DNA of 64,000 bases, taken from the NCBI GenBank assembly GCA_022606425.2, contig JAHDVF020000580.1:248001-312000 (forward strand), written 5' to 3'. The position numbers were made by a program, and so were the translations under genes. The DNA is from Lepidostoma basale (Eukaryota; Arthropoda; Insecta; Trichoptera; Lepidostomatidae). Shown one piece after another: positions 25,301 to 34,300 of this stretch; within the stretch, counting starts at the first letter, position 1, and every line of letters begins with the position of its first letter. The notes below the pieces were generated by a model that had not been told where the DNA came from, ran no database searches, and was given only the letters and a program-made list of their open reading frames with translations.

Positions 25301-25781
25301 GATAATGCTTCTTACAAAGTGAAACATACATTAGTTTTACAACATTTACTCTAACCTAATTTTATTCCACTTATTCTTTTTCTATTTTCAACCAGTTTTG
25401 GCAGCTTCTTTAATTTTCATTAATTTCAAGTAATTACAATTTCCACTGTTGAAATAATATTTAAAGGCTTCTACATCGTCCTTTAAGGAAAAGTGGTAAA
25501 TTTTAAAGTTTTTATTATTATTCGTTTCTTTCTTTTAGTAGTGTGAATGTAAACAAGATAAATTTTGCAACTCAATAAACATTAAGTTATGTTATCATTA
25601 CAATATGAGTCCGAAGGTTAAAAATGTTAAATTGTGGTGATATAATTTTGTAGCTACATGGCTAGAGATTATTTTTTATTGATGTTATTATTTTATTTTA
25701 GATGCTGATCCAAAGGTTAACGTAGCAAGACTTTTGTGGGACAAAGTAAATGAATATCACCCGGGAAATCACTCAATGTGA
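13394..25781 (+). CDS. STING: STING (stimulator of interferon genes), seven coding exons
   Basis: This is the innate immune adaptor of the ER membrane that binds cyclic dinucleotides and in insects signals towards NF-kB/antiviral responses and autophagy. Exons: 13394-13478, 13759-13794, 14015-14259, 15631-15909, 22920-23091, 24152-24265, 25702-25781. All introns are GT-AG and the phases agree, giving 336 residues. The start has a good context (TCACCATGA). Residues 1-122 hold four hydrophobic segments (about 17-30, 45-56, 81-95, 101-120). Residues 123-336 are the ligand-binding domain: GMAYSFFYGYL (144-154), KKIFILVPTLLYCPPNLS, NRIYKHSVYKI (229-239) and VEGATPL (252-258). These align with human GLAWSYYIGYL, the R238/Y240 loop and E260/T263/P264. 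The position of human R232 is isoleucine (I224). There is no C-terminal tail for TBK1/IRF3. Introns 4 to 7 are loaded with transposons. Identity is near certain; exact exon ends are read by eye. Confidence 0.92.
14492..14592 (+). CDS. STING: Alternative last exon of STING (membrane-only isoform)
   Basis: After exon 3 (ends 14259, phase 0) an acceptor (TTTTGATGCAG, with a CTAAC branch-point-like site about 15 bases upstream) opens a short in-frame exon, 14492-14542. It encodes VPEDGNELPKPVEVIN and a stop. A poly(A) signal AATAAA follows at 14587-14592, downstream of a T-rich stretch. Used in place of the exon at 15631, it would give a ~139-residue protein with the four membrane segments and no ligand-binding domain. 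The splice phase, the stop and the poly(A) signal all fit. Transcription has not been shown. Confidence 0.6.
15530..15600 (-). repeat. Short retroelement 3' end in STING intron 3
   Basis: TCTTCTTCTTGTCCTGTCAC, then CTCCGTGGTGCATAGGGCCT, is the same sequence (minus orientation, GAA tail) as at 54.49-54.6 kb. It lies in the intron just upstream of the acceptor at 15630. Confidence 0.6.
15949..16852. mobile_element. TIR element of about 0.9 kb in STING intron 4
   Basis: Left end: ATATGTCGCCGCCACCTAGT, then AATACGTCGCTCAATTGAAC and GGCTAGGCTGATAATGAAAT. The right end is the reverse complement: ATTTCATTATCAGCCTAGCC, GTTCAATTGAGCGGCG, ACTAGATGGCGGCGACATAT. A second inverted pair lies inside (GGGATGTATTATTTGAAAA at 16209; its reverse at ~16520-16545). 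No long open frame exists, so it is non-autonomous. The superfamily is not recognised and no clear target duplication was found. Confidence 0.8.
17025..17285 (+). pseudogene. CR1/jockey-like retrotransposon C-terminal relic
   Basis: The plus strand reads REFELRQSTLRSGMSRAMDR, then CTVAGPLAWNNLPTDLDGE, and after a break LRLKTFRHVLN. AGP-AWN-LP followed by a lysine/arginine-rich ending is the characteristic C-terminus of CR1-, Rex- and jockey-type reverse transcriptases. The upstream polymerase is missing. Confidence 0.65.
17378..18042. mobile_element. pogo/Tigger-like TIR element, non-autonomous, with TA duplication
   Basis: The left end CAGTGTAACCCCTCTTAACG and the right end CGATTAAGAGGGGTTCTACTG are inverted copies. 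They are flanked by TA on both sides (17376-17377 and 18043-18044). A 5' CAGTN-AACCCCTCTTAA is the usual pogo/Tigger terminus. No transposase frame is visible. The interior instead contains an RTE-B relic (17640-17965), which must have inserted later or been captured. Confidence 0.75.
17640..17965 (-). pseudogene. Decayed RTE-B piece inside the pogo-like element
   Basis: Read on the minus strand it matches the central and C-terminal part of the RTE-B copy at 44.2-44.5 kb. The recognisable plus-strand phrases are CATCTTAATGACCCTTTCAT, CATGCTTCACTTTCATACAT and AAGGGTCG-CA-AAGAACACC. It contains many stops and frameshifts. Confidence 0.7.
18115..19220 (+). mobile_element. mariner-like element with inactivated transposase
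   Basis: Terminal inverted repeats GGGGTACCCATAAGTAATGT at the left and ACATTACTTATGGGTACCCC at the right are flanked by TA duplications (18113-18114, 19221-19222). Transposase pieces lie on the plus strand: an N-terminal helix-turn-helix part (TIEKLSEKVGSSWSNTKRIL), the segment ELYCQQLDSFNEAL-QKRP, QHDNARAHIAKL (second catalytic Asp) and HPPYSPDLAPSDSSLFRSM (third Asp), ending in EGYRLYGE. The parts lie in different frames with stops, including one right after YFELLP, so the enzyme is dead. The full length of 1.1 kb is a little under the usual 1.3 kb. Confidence 0.9.
19528..19666 (-). repeat. Short element ending in the RTE-B tail, copy 1
   Basis: It starts with TAACTAACTAACTAA and the RTE-B 3' phrase (CTCCGAAGGGGTAGGCAGAA), then diverges from RTE-B into ACTGATGCGGCACTCCATCC and GGGAGACGCGGCGTGATTGG. 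53410-53570 shows the same arrangement. It has no coding part. It looks like a SINE that borrows the RTE-B 3' end. Confidence 0.65.
19672..19782. mobile_element. Tiny palindromic element
   Basis: ATGTATATTTAATTCAAATC at the left is mirrored by GATTTAAACTAAATATACAT at the right. Inner inverted pairs are ATCTTCGAC-GGTTTC and GAAACC-GTCGAAGAT. It is about 110 bases and non-coding. Confidence 0.7.
20003..20366. repeat. Cluster of AGAGCCAGACGGATGCAAAT motifs outside the foldback
   Basis: The motif is seen direct at 20010-20033, 20169-20191 and 20340-20366. Reversed or partial copies lie near 20200, 20241-20262 and 20272. The two outer direct copies, both preceded by CTGTACCTT, are ~330 bases apart and may bound a small unit of the same transposon family. 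Confidence 0.65.
20957..22018 (+). pseudogene. RTE-like reverse transcriptase fragment in the foldback loop
   Basis: The frame opens exactly at the arm/loop junction, inside RT motif A (EKAFDAVEW). It continues with GVRQGCSLFPVLF, the catalytic FADDIAIVA, KTKVMTVGRDER and the VYLGSSITWDG motif, and stops at 21594-21596. After a one-base type frame break it resumes with ERERKRLEAFKRWTYRR, VERRARWIGHVLRHE, GRGRPRQEYLDQIYRDMG and a final stop near 22013. The finger domain and the endonuclease are missing, so it is a 5'-truncated, frameshifted copy. It is distinct in sequence from RTE-A and RTE-B. Confidence 0.8.
22060..22285 (+). pseudogene. C-terminal end of a transposon-borne ORF, family uncertain
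   Basis: The plus strand reads FLLRGHTHLEVDSEHSVIEQ, then AKKKIRNSYVKFI. After a small frame break it continues HDWEQFIRNCKNNKWIKIEV, then DTKISSHFL and a stop. GHTH-E-DS-H--IE followed by HDW-- is a pattern I associate with transposon-linked proteins in insects; the exact family is not certain. The inverted left arm holds a second copy of the HDWEQFIRN part (minus strand, about 20861-20945). It is broken and not a functional gene. Confidence 0.45.
23690..23860. other. GC-rich patch in STING intron 5
   Basis: About 150 bases with strong GC enrichment (for example GCCGGCGGGGGCGGGACGG) stand out in the AT-rich intron. There is no open frame of note. It could be the end of an unrecognised transposon. 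Confidence 0.4.
24395..25118 (+). pseudogene. Decayed RTE-B copy in STING intron 6
   Basis: The order of pieces follows the RTE-B copy at 43.98-45.2 kb. It has MNVSKSKVMVFEKEE, ISANGEKLEQVTEFIYLGS, then in other frames TKAKMAVDNGFLVPTL and MRSLRSMCGK, then KIKKGSLGWFGHMKRMDDRR. It ends with the RTE-B 3' phrase GCCTACCCCTCCGGGGAAAC and a short TTAGTTA tail. Many frameshifts make it an old insertion. Confidence 0.8.
25205..25355. mobile_element. MITE-A copy, decayed
   Basis: GATGAAAACATCAG, then TTACATGTTTCGGC, followed by the plus-strand block TTGATAATGCTTCTTAC - AAAGTGAAACATACATTAG. Only the central parts remain recognisable. Confidence 0.55.
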
Positions 25782-25990
25782 TATGTTCTATTTTTTCAGT
25801 TTGATCTCCTAAGCATTTTTTTTTTATAAATGCTTTATTTATTAAGTGTCACCAGCTTTATTATCCGCTTTTAATATTATTTTATGTAGTTTTTTCTTAT
25901 TTTCTTTATTGATTCATCACTTATCTAACTTGCAGAGAAACTTTTCCCTGGAATCTTTTTCTCTTATTTAATTTTCTAGCAGTTTTAAGA
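25356..25990. other. STING intron 6 end, last exon and 3' UTR
   Basis: Apart from the last coding exon (25702-25781) there is only AT-rich DNA. The first clear AATAAA downstream of the stop that I noted is at 26323, beyond a retroelement relic, so the true poly(A) site is unclear. Confidence 0.35.
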
Positions 25991-25999
25991 TCGCCCTTA

Positions 26000-26265
26000 T
26001 AATAGATAAATATGAAGAAGTCACATTGAGATGGTTCGGCCATGTAATGCGTCTAGAAATTGACCACATTATGATCTAATCTGCCCTCCCAATCCCAACG
26101 GTCCAGATGGGTTGAGGATAACCTTTGGCAACATGGAGATCATCGAGGCCACTCTCAAGAAATGACTTAACAGAGAGCAGACCCAAGACAGAGCATCCTG
26201 GAGAAATCATGTTAGGAGAGCCGACCTCACTTAAAGTGGGAAATGACAAAGACCAAGACCCATTT
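26000..26265 (+). pseudogene. Old non-LTR C-terminal relic
   Basis: The plus strand reads EEVTLRWFGHVMRLEIDHI and, after several stops, QDRASWRNHVRRADLT. WFGHVMR and a final DR--WR--V-RA are the standard tail of RTE-like elements. It is heavily mutated. Confidence 0.6.
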
Positions 26266-26353
26266 GAGTAACTAAACTAATCCATGATAGTTTATTTTGC
26301 AAGACTCTATTTTTTTAAAAATAATAAATATTATAATATTTTACCTGTTAAGG

Positions 26354-26596
26354 CAGCGGTTTCGGTTATAATAAACAGAATAATAGCAATGTTATGGTGT
26401 CAAAATGTAAAAAAGAATAAACATTCATTCACTGAATTTTTACTCTTACGTTACGTCGTATAATAAATACATGAAATTTTACATCCTAACGGTTTCCATA
26501 AGAATTATTATTATTTTATTAAAAATTGATGGTGCCTCCCCTGGCATTAGTTCACTTCTCCCCTTTGAGGCGCACTTCCCAGGTAGGAAACCGCTG
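26354..26596. mobile_element. hAT-type MITE with perfect 8-bp target duplication
   Basis: The 243-base element begins CAGCGGTTTC and ends GAAACCGCTG, an inverted pair. The eight bases TGTTAAGG flank it exactly on both sides (26346-26353, 26597-26604). An 8-bp duplication with CAG-/-CTG termini is the hAT signature. There is no coding capacity. Confidence 0.9.
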
Positions 26597-26604
26597 TGTT
26601 AAGG

Positions 26605-27640
26605 TCTATTTACACACATCAGTGACGTGATAGTGCCATGATCGGCCCGCGATTAAACAGTTTAATATATTCTTCTATGAATTTAAATTCTTCTTCTTGT
26701 TTACACTTGTCTTGTGTGCGACCTTGTCCATTAAACAATACTGTCGCCACAACCAGCGTGATCGTATAGTGAAAATAAATATTCTAGAAATTTTAACAAA
26801 TTTTTCTTTCATGTCCGGCGTGTGACAGTTTTCTTTGTTTTATGTATATTTTATTTTTTGGAACTTCATATAAATGTAGGCGGGGTAATATTGGGGTGTT
26901 GGAATCACGGTCATGGCACCTGTGAGCTAGGTGGCATATCCTACACTGTACGCTTATCAACTACATATTGACAAGCATACCACCTAACTTGGTACTAAGT
27001 AAAGCATTTTTGTGTGGCCTTAGTCGTACTTATACTGCCTTAAATAATGTTTGGTACAAATGTATCCGAGAAAATATATTTAATTCTACTGTATTTTATT
27101 GGTACTTTCAGTAAAGTATAGATTTACAAAGTTTTATCACTCTGAAGAGATTTTGAGAAAAATATGTTGCATGTTGTTGAATTTCATAATTATTTTTTTA
27201 TTTGGATACATCTATTTCTTTTATTTTTTTATTTAATTTATTTAGTTATAAGAAAAAAATGCATTTTTCTTACAACTAGTATACAACATTTTTAATATAA
27301 GACATATTACACATTACAAGACATAAATTCTGCACTAATCATTTTTCTGTTTCTTGGTTTTACTCTCACGAGTGAGTAAATATTTTATTTTATAAGTGAC
27401 TAAATAAAATTGGACATGAAAATAATATTAAGTGAAATATGCATTATGGGTTTGTATCTTTATTAAATAATGCAACATACTTTGTACTGAATTGCGGAGA
27501 CTTTTTTAAAATATATAATTATTAAGGCTTATTTCCTATGAGGCAGAGATGATAAGCATATATTTTTTTAACATATATTATATTACATGTGATGTTTGTT
27601 TTAAATAAACTGTATTCCCAAGGAAATGGAGTTATTATTA
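26605..27640. other. AT-rich spacer, nothing recognised
   Basis: No coding or repeat likeness that I could support. Confidence 0.45.
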
Positions 27641-27654
27641 TCTTTATTTGTACA

Positions 27655-27725
27655 TTCAGGTTCGCCGAGGTGATAGCCAACGTTGGGGGGACCCGACAGG
27701 GCACTTGAAGAAGAAGAAGAAGATT
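27655..27725 (+). repeat. Retroelement 3' end with (GAA)n tail
   Basis: TTCGCCGAGGTGATAGCCAA, then CGACAGGGCACTTGAAGAAG, repeats the ending seen at 5.64-5.70 kb, followed by GAA repeats. Confidence 0.65.
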
Positions 27726-27827
27726 TGTTATTAGTGTAAAAGTACATAAATTTATTGTTTGAATGAATTTTCAATGGAAAGTGTGTTAATTTGGCTGTGT
27801 AGACTCCTTGCATGATTATATTACACG

Positions 27828-28250
27828 CCTAACTAACTCCGCCTTCGTAAATAGATGAACGTCTTTAGTCGAACGACGGTGCCAGTTCCAAGCCCGGATA
27901 AAGGAGGAGGGAAATTCCTGACCCCATTCCATTCCATATCATAGTATCCCCTCCTATCCTTCTTCCTTTCTCTCTTCCTTCATGGGAGTCAGTTGCTATG
28001 GGGATCTGGCGGCTAGTTATTTTGTCTGGCTACTTGATTCCCGTGTTGCTGTTTCTCTGTGGATTCCTTCCGAATTCTAATTCCCTCTCGGGCTAATCAA
28101 GATCTACGGATGGTCCCTGTCGTCTCATTCCATATGTGCCACAGGCCCAACCACCGTAGTATCGGGGCCCAAACTGAGCCAGGTGCGTGACCGGCTCAGT
28201 ACTTATAACGCAGCAAGCACTAAAAGATGGATCGGTCTGATAGTAAAAAA
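27828..28250 (+). other. GC-richer unassigned segment, possibly the 5' end of a retroelement
   Basis: Base composition changes sharply (phrases GCCAGTTCCAAGCCCGGATA and AAGGAGGAGGGAAATTCC). No open frame longer than a few dozen codons survives. I suspect a 5' untranslated piece of a non-LTR element, but nothing in the window confirms it. Confidence 0.3.
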
Positions 28251-28659
28251 TTAATTTACGGAGGTAAAATACCTCTCCAATTTAGTCACATCAGGTGGCA
28301 CAGAAGACAGACCTAGTTATTTTTGTGTCCCTTATGTTCGTACAAACGATCAATAGGCATTGTGTAAATGTAGTGAATTCTTCCCAGTAACAGGCATGGT
28401 ACTCAAGTAGGTATGATTCTTAGAAGAATTTCTTCTCGAAGCTGTTGTTATATTGCTCGGCAAAAAATAACCATCCCTGTAACTCTTTCTCTCTCTCCCC
28501 TTCCCAAGCAAGTTAGAATTTCGAAGGAACCTGCCAAGATAGTAAGAGTTCGGCAGCCGAACTGCTAAATGTAGAATTTTTTATTCTAGAGTAAATAATT
28601 AAACTAGTGTATTGGTGAAGTTGACTTGTCTTTTTGTGAACTAATATTCCACAAAGAGC

Positions 28660-28712
28660 GGGTACATCTCAGGATACTATTTGCCCACCAAATAGTATCC
28701 TGAGATGTACCC
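28660..28712. repeat. Perfect 24-bp hairpin with 5-base loop
   Basis: 28660-28683 (starting GGGTACATCTCAGGATACTA) is the exact reverse complement of 28689-28712, with the loop CCCAC. No mismatch is seen. Confidence 0.95.
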
Positions 28713-28789
28713 CCAAAGGAAATTTATTTATTTATTGTAGAGTACAGTGATTGTTAATACACATAAAAATAAACAAACTTACAATTAAA

Positions 28790-28935
28790 TAAAGACATAG
28801 AAGGAAAGAGAAATAACTGGTCATCGCAGCATCCTGGCAGCCACGTGTCCGAGACGAAGCCCCACCGGCTGTTAACCTTCAACAGACCAGCCACTGTGCG
28901 AGTTTGCCATCCAAGCTTAAGTCCCGTTAGGCGAA
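28790..28935 (-). other. GC-richer fragment, unassigned
   Basis: The minus strand has an open stretch (VRLTGLKLGWQTRTVAGLLK, then VNSRWGFVSDTWLPG). It looks like a transposon piece by composition, but I recognise no family. Confidence 0.3.
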
Positions 28936-29595
28936 CCAATTTTTTTGTCGAATGTCATATATTTAAAACCGAAATAAGATAACTGGAAACCAAAAAAGAT
29001 TTTTTTATACAGACAAAAAATCACTTGTGATAGTGTGATTGATTTTTTTTTTTTTGCTTTTTGTATTACCCAATTATTATTTCTAAACTAAATGTTATTT
29101 GTATTTTTACAATACTTATTCAATAAAGTATTAATCCACACTACTGCAGACATTTTGAGGAGTGAAAATATGATGACATTTGTGAGAAACAAAACTATCT
29201 AGTTGTAATTTTTCTAATAAAGATTTAAAAAATAATATTTAATTTTTTAAAATTTGAAAAAAGACTTCAAACCATTCAGTGATCAATATCTGAAAAATAG
29301 ACCGACAATTGAGTGACCAGATGGGGAAGGAAGGATTTAAACTTTCCAAATAAAAATCATTGGATAAATATTCTACAAACAAATCCCGTGAAGTTGTAAG
29401 TATATCTAAGAAAATCTACATCTAATTTTTCTGAATTTTTTTAGCTGCATATCCATAGATGTACACTAATACTTACTCAACTTCTTTACTGAGGGTCCAA
29501 ATTGTATATATTATTTGATTGGAAATGATATCTACTGAATTATTGTTAATTGGCATCATGGGACTTAAAAGATCTCCAATACTTTTGATACCTGA

Positions 29596-29817
29596 ACAAT
29601 TAAGTGTAATCATAAGTGCGGTGTAACACATCTATACACCTGGAGGAAGGGTCTCGTCTTAGAAGGTATGAGAGATATGATGGTAAATTTGGGAAAATGC
29701 AAGGAACCACTCCCGTACGAAGACGTATTGTCTTTCTTTAAGCGACAAGAATTGCACCCGAAAAACAAACAATATGGTATGAGATTCATGTGCAAAGCAA
29801 CTCCAAGCATTGGCTAA
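29596..29817 (+). CDS. Unrecognised open stretch, possibly an exon or relic
   Basis: A 73-codon plus-strand frame runs between stops (TGA at 29593-29595, TAA at 29815-29817) and has no start of its own. It encodes YTWRKGLVLEGMRDMMVNLG, then KEPLPYEDVLSFFKRQELHP and YGMRFMCKATPSIG. Residue use looks protein-like, with mixed charge and little AT bias. It could be an exon of an unannotated gene or a transposon fragment. No splice partner or known domain was found, so function is unknown. Confidence 0.25.
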   Translation, partial: TIKCNHKCGVTHLYTWRKGLVLEGMRDMMVNLGKCKEPLPYEDVLSFFKRQELHPKNKQYGMRFMCKATPSIG

Positions 29818-29819
29818 AG

Positions 29820-30540
29820 ATCATATGAATATATTTCAGAAATTTAAAAGAAACATAAATAAAATATAAAATTCATTCATGTTTGAACATTACCATCTAC
29901 ATCAAAGTCACTGTGATGTAAGTCTTTGGAGCAAAGAACTGAATTATTGGAGACATCCAATTTTTCCGTCGGAATGGATAATAACCACTTTTGACGTATG
30001 TCAGCATCATGAGGGAATATGAAGCCAGAAATAATTGTTTGCCTTCACTAAGGTAATTGAATTTGCACGAGGGCACGCAAGATTCTTTGACAGGTTTCCT
30101 AAAAATTAAAAAGTTCAATTGTTAAAATTCTATTTACTTTCTAATAGAGCTAGCTATGAACAATCTATACTTGTGAGGCTTTTTAGCTACTCTACGGCTC
30201 TTCAACAAATGACATCTTCATCAAAAAGAAAAACAATAACACACAAAAGATAAGAGTCCAGAGAATTTCCATTTTGGATGGATTTAGTTTGAGTTTGTTT
30301 GATGCCCAACTATTTAGATATGGCATGAATGCAATTGACAGTTATTGATGTAAGATGTTTGGTGTCATCATTTAAGACAAACTATTCCATTTCAACAATG
30401 AAAAACAGACAATATTTTGAACATCTGAAATTCATTTGAGGTTATATTGATAAGATATATAGCAAAGGAAAATATTCTATATACAGATTCATCTTTATTT
30501 GTGGATGTTAATACTACATAAAAATATTTTAAACATCGTC
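29820..30540. other. Spacer, nothing recognised
   Basis: AT-rich DNA. A minus-strand frame at 29897-30118 is open but unrecognised. Confidence 0.4.
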
Positions 30541-30542
30541 TG

Positions 30543-30985
30543 CCTTGCACGTCCCTCGTGGTGTGGACGGAAGATGATGCCAAGCCGCCTGACGCGGTCC
30601 GTTGCCGTCCACATAGACGCCATCAGCAGCTAGGTACAGACTGCCTCAGATCCGGCCAGCCTCCACCTCACCCTTCGCCGTCGTCTGCCTCGCCCGATCT
30701 CCGCGGCGGAGGCCTGGTCGGCTCCAGCATCCACGGCTTTCCCCCATCGTCTGCCTCGTACGTTCCTCGTAAACGGACAGATGAACGCAGCTGCAACTCG
30801 GCGCTGCTGACCCGAGGATGTTAACATTACGCAGTGAATTAAGTAAGCTGGCCAGCTTTTAGCATGTAAGTCCTCTTTAGATCTGAAGATATCTTTTTTA
30901 TATGAATTTTGGTTCTTAATAAATGTAATTTGTAAATAGTATATACTGGTTTCAATCTCATATCATAATACATCCCGGAACATAT
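30543..30985 (+). mobile_element. GC-rich coding-like end plus putative LTR
   Basis: 30543-30825 is markedly GC-rich, with an open plus-strand frame rich in proline, arginine and serine (QPPPHPSPSSASPDLRGGGL). It ends at GAGGATGTTAACATT. From 30819 (TGTTAACATTACGC) a segment with an AATAAA at 30919-30924 runs to CCCGGAACA near 30981. A GC-rich, proline/glycine-rich polyprotein end running into a TGTTA-starting repeat is reminiscent of BEL/Pao LTR elements. Only one repeat copy is visible, so this remains a suggestion. Confidence 0.3.
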
Positions 30986-31357
30986 CTCATTTAATATAAT
31001 GTTAACATTGGCGAATCACATGGGCAAACGTTGGGAAGTTGTTCGAGATCGGGAGTGAAGGAGTTCATAAATTCATCTTTCACCCAAATTCCCTCCTAAC
31101 AACAATACTAAAATGGTGGTTTTATACGGCCCCATAAATTTCCATGTTGCAAATATTGTCTATGGTGCCTACGGCTGGTAAATACTTTTAAGACGCCATT
31201 GTATAAACAATTGGTTTATTAAAACAAAATTCTAGTTATCTGTGGTTATGTCAGATTGTGCATGGAATAGAGGTTATATTTTTATTTTGTGTGCGCTGTC
31301 ACGTGTATTTCGCCGCGTGCAGTTTAAGTTGATGTTTGAAAGTTCTTTATTGTTATA
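30986..31357 (+). promoter_or_regulatory. Upstream region of URB1
   Basis: This is the non-repetitive sequence between the GC-rich element and the URB1 start. The promoter and 5' UTR must lie here if there is no upstream non-coding exon. No core motif is named with confidence. Confidence 0.3.
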
Positions 31358-34300
31358 ATGAAGAATTTAAAAAAACAAGACCCTCAAGATGAAATTAAGT
31401 CGCCCCCTAAAGTTAGGGTCAAGCGAAAACACACCGAAAACGACAATAAAGATGATTCAACCAAAAGAAAATCACAAAAATTGAATGATTTTGACATCAA
31501 ATATTTCCGCAAACAAATTAATATTAAACCCGTTCAAGTCGTTAGTAAGTAAACATATTTGTAATATATATGGAACAGTTTTATAATGTAAGCAGCTATG
31601 ATGAATTCTTGCTATCGTTCTTTAGAGTTTCACATGTGTTTATGTTTTTTGTCTATTTGAGTTATTTGATGAAAAAATAATAATGGAATTATAACTAAGC
31701 ACGTTGTATCCATGCTACGTGCAATGACTTAATAAAAAACCTTTTTTTACAGATTTGACGCAATTTATAGAAGTTTGCACAAAGCCTCAAAGCTCAGATG
31801 ATTACATGAAACTGTATTTGGAAAATGGTGGTAATGCTAATGAAATTTTGAAGTTGCTGGATGACGATAACAAGAAAAACCCCACGATCGCTTCGGCTGT
31901 CTTCAGTGTGCTTCAATTGATATTTGCAGAAATTCAATCATCTTCTCCACATTTGTTTCAAGCTGCCGAAGAAACCTGTCGTTATTTTTTAAATTCTTAT
32001 GTTTCAACAATAGAATTTATGCTCAGTGAAAAATCAAATGCGAAACAGCAAAAAATTACTTTAAAATTACTCGGCACCATTGTTGGGCTCGGTCCCGAGT
32101 TAGGATTCACCGTGTTAAACCAGCTTTCCTTGCAACCTAAAACTTTAATTCATTTGGTAAAAAATATTCACCCTAATGATAAGGATGATGTTAGAATTGC
32201 TTTTATACAGTTTGCTATGGCATTTTTATTGGATGCTAACACTTCACTAATCAAGTCTGCTCTTGATAAACAAGGATTTCTCACATTGGTCATTCCCGGG
32301 TTAGTAAGAGATACTTCGGACACCGTGCTGATGGTTTTGAATGCTTTCAGTAAGAATGTAATTCACAATGTTAACATATCAAAAACTATTAAAATCAGAA
32401 CATTTAACCAAAATATTTTACTGTCTATTTTCAATTTATTCAACTGGAACGTTGTTACAAAGTCAGAAGAAGACAGAATTAAAGTTAAAGAGGAGGTAGA
32501 AACTGCCGTTTTTAACTTTTTGCTTGTTTTATGTACTTCTCATAAACATGGCATCTATTTCAATGATAAATTCTTAGGAACCAGTGATGTACCGACCAGT
32601 CAGTATTTGTGGAAAGCACTGGAATCATTGGAAGCGCCTTGGAATAATGAAGCGGCTGGACGACTCGTGATAAAAATGGTTTCCAATTGTCCTGATCTGT
32701 ATCGGCCTGTTATTCGCTTGGTAGAGCAATCCTATGAACCCAGACACTCGGAATTGTGGTTTAAAACTAATTTGTTTTTAATAAATACATTGAAATCTCT
32801 TCCTGCTGAGCATCTTATCGCCAGAATGTCAGATATGACGGCAATCCAAATTACAAACTTCATTAGAAATATCTATTTACCTATTCCGATATTGAAAATG
32901 TCTTTAAACGCATTGAGTACTTCAGATGACGCAGTTAGGAATCAAATTATTATCCTTTTACACACTATGCTCTCTAACATTAAGTCATATATGTATATCT
33001 TAGCTGCCAGGAAAAACGATGTTTTGGTTGTTTTAAAAAATCGCCTTGAAGAATTTTTTCTCAAGCATTTTCCATCCACAGATATTTTGATAACTGTATT
33101 ACATTCCATGCTGGACAGTTCTGATTTATCTGAAGTTACCCTAAAAGACAAAGATTCTTTTCAAATACCATTGCCCAATCAGAGTCGATTGTTGATCAAT
33201 GTAATAGATCTCCTACTGTTGTACAATGAGGTTCTACCAAATTCCTTAGATCCAATCACTACGATGCTGGACTCTAAAAGGTTATTTGATAAAATGGAAG
33301 CAATTACAGAAAAAGATAAAGGAGAACTTAAATTAAAGATTACAATGTTTCTTTTGTGCGCTGACAAATTTGCTTTCGCACCAGATAAGCCACTTTTTAA
33401 AGACATTTTGCAATCGGTATTTGAAGTATTTGTTTCTTCAGATTCATCAGTTTCTAGGGAGGCTAGACAGGTTTTATACAATATTCTTGAAACAACTGGA
33501 GTTTTTGAAAAAAACAGACTGGAAATTGCCTTATTATTGTCAGTAATATATATTGTCGGTTCTAAATTTGGTCCGTCTATAGCGGCACATATTGTTGATG
33601 TAGTCGAAAAAGTACATTTGTTTTCTGATAAATGTGTATCTAGTTTTAGTTGTAATGCAGATGAAGATGATGGAGATGGTTTAATTAAACATTTTGATGT
33701 GATAATTGATAATTTAAAGCATTTTAAAAATAGCCAAAATGATGAAAATGTAATTTTTGAAAAGTCCTTTCTTACTAATTTTATAATTGGTTTATTCGAA
33801 CATTTGAATTCAACAACCGATGATAGTTTTAAATTATTAATAAATTTGTTTTCTTTGCATCTGTTTCATTATCAGGATAGTGCTGATAGCATGTGGCAAA
33901 TTGTTGAGAAGTATTCCTCGGGGTCTTCTGTTGAAGATTACATCGTCAGTTGGAAGCACACACCTTCTGCTGTTAATTGTGATTTTGTTGATAAAACATC
34001 AGTTCTTTGTAAATTAAGTGACGCTCTTTTAAGTGACACTAAAATAAAAGTAGAAGAAATTTTTGTAAAAAAACCATCTGCCATCCTAAATCCTTCAGAA
34101 ATATTGCACCTGCAAACTCACAATAATTTGTGTCTATCAGAACGGGAATCTGAGTTATTCTCTTGGTTTAATCTTATATTATTTTATGTAACTCAACAAG
34201 GAAGGTTAAGCACATTGAATGAATATAGGTCATCTAATGCCTCAGTAGCGTTGAATCATATTCTGTTATTGGCTATAGAAGGTGACGTCAATTCCACTAA

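Noticed and set aside
32942..33481. Minus-strand frames within URB1 exon 2
   Set aside because: They are antisense to a strongly supported coding exon.
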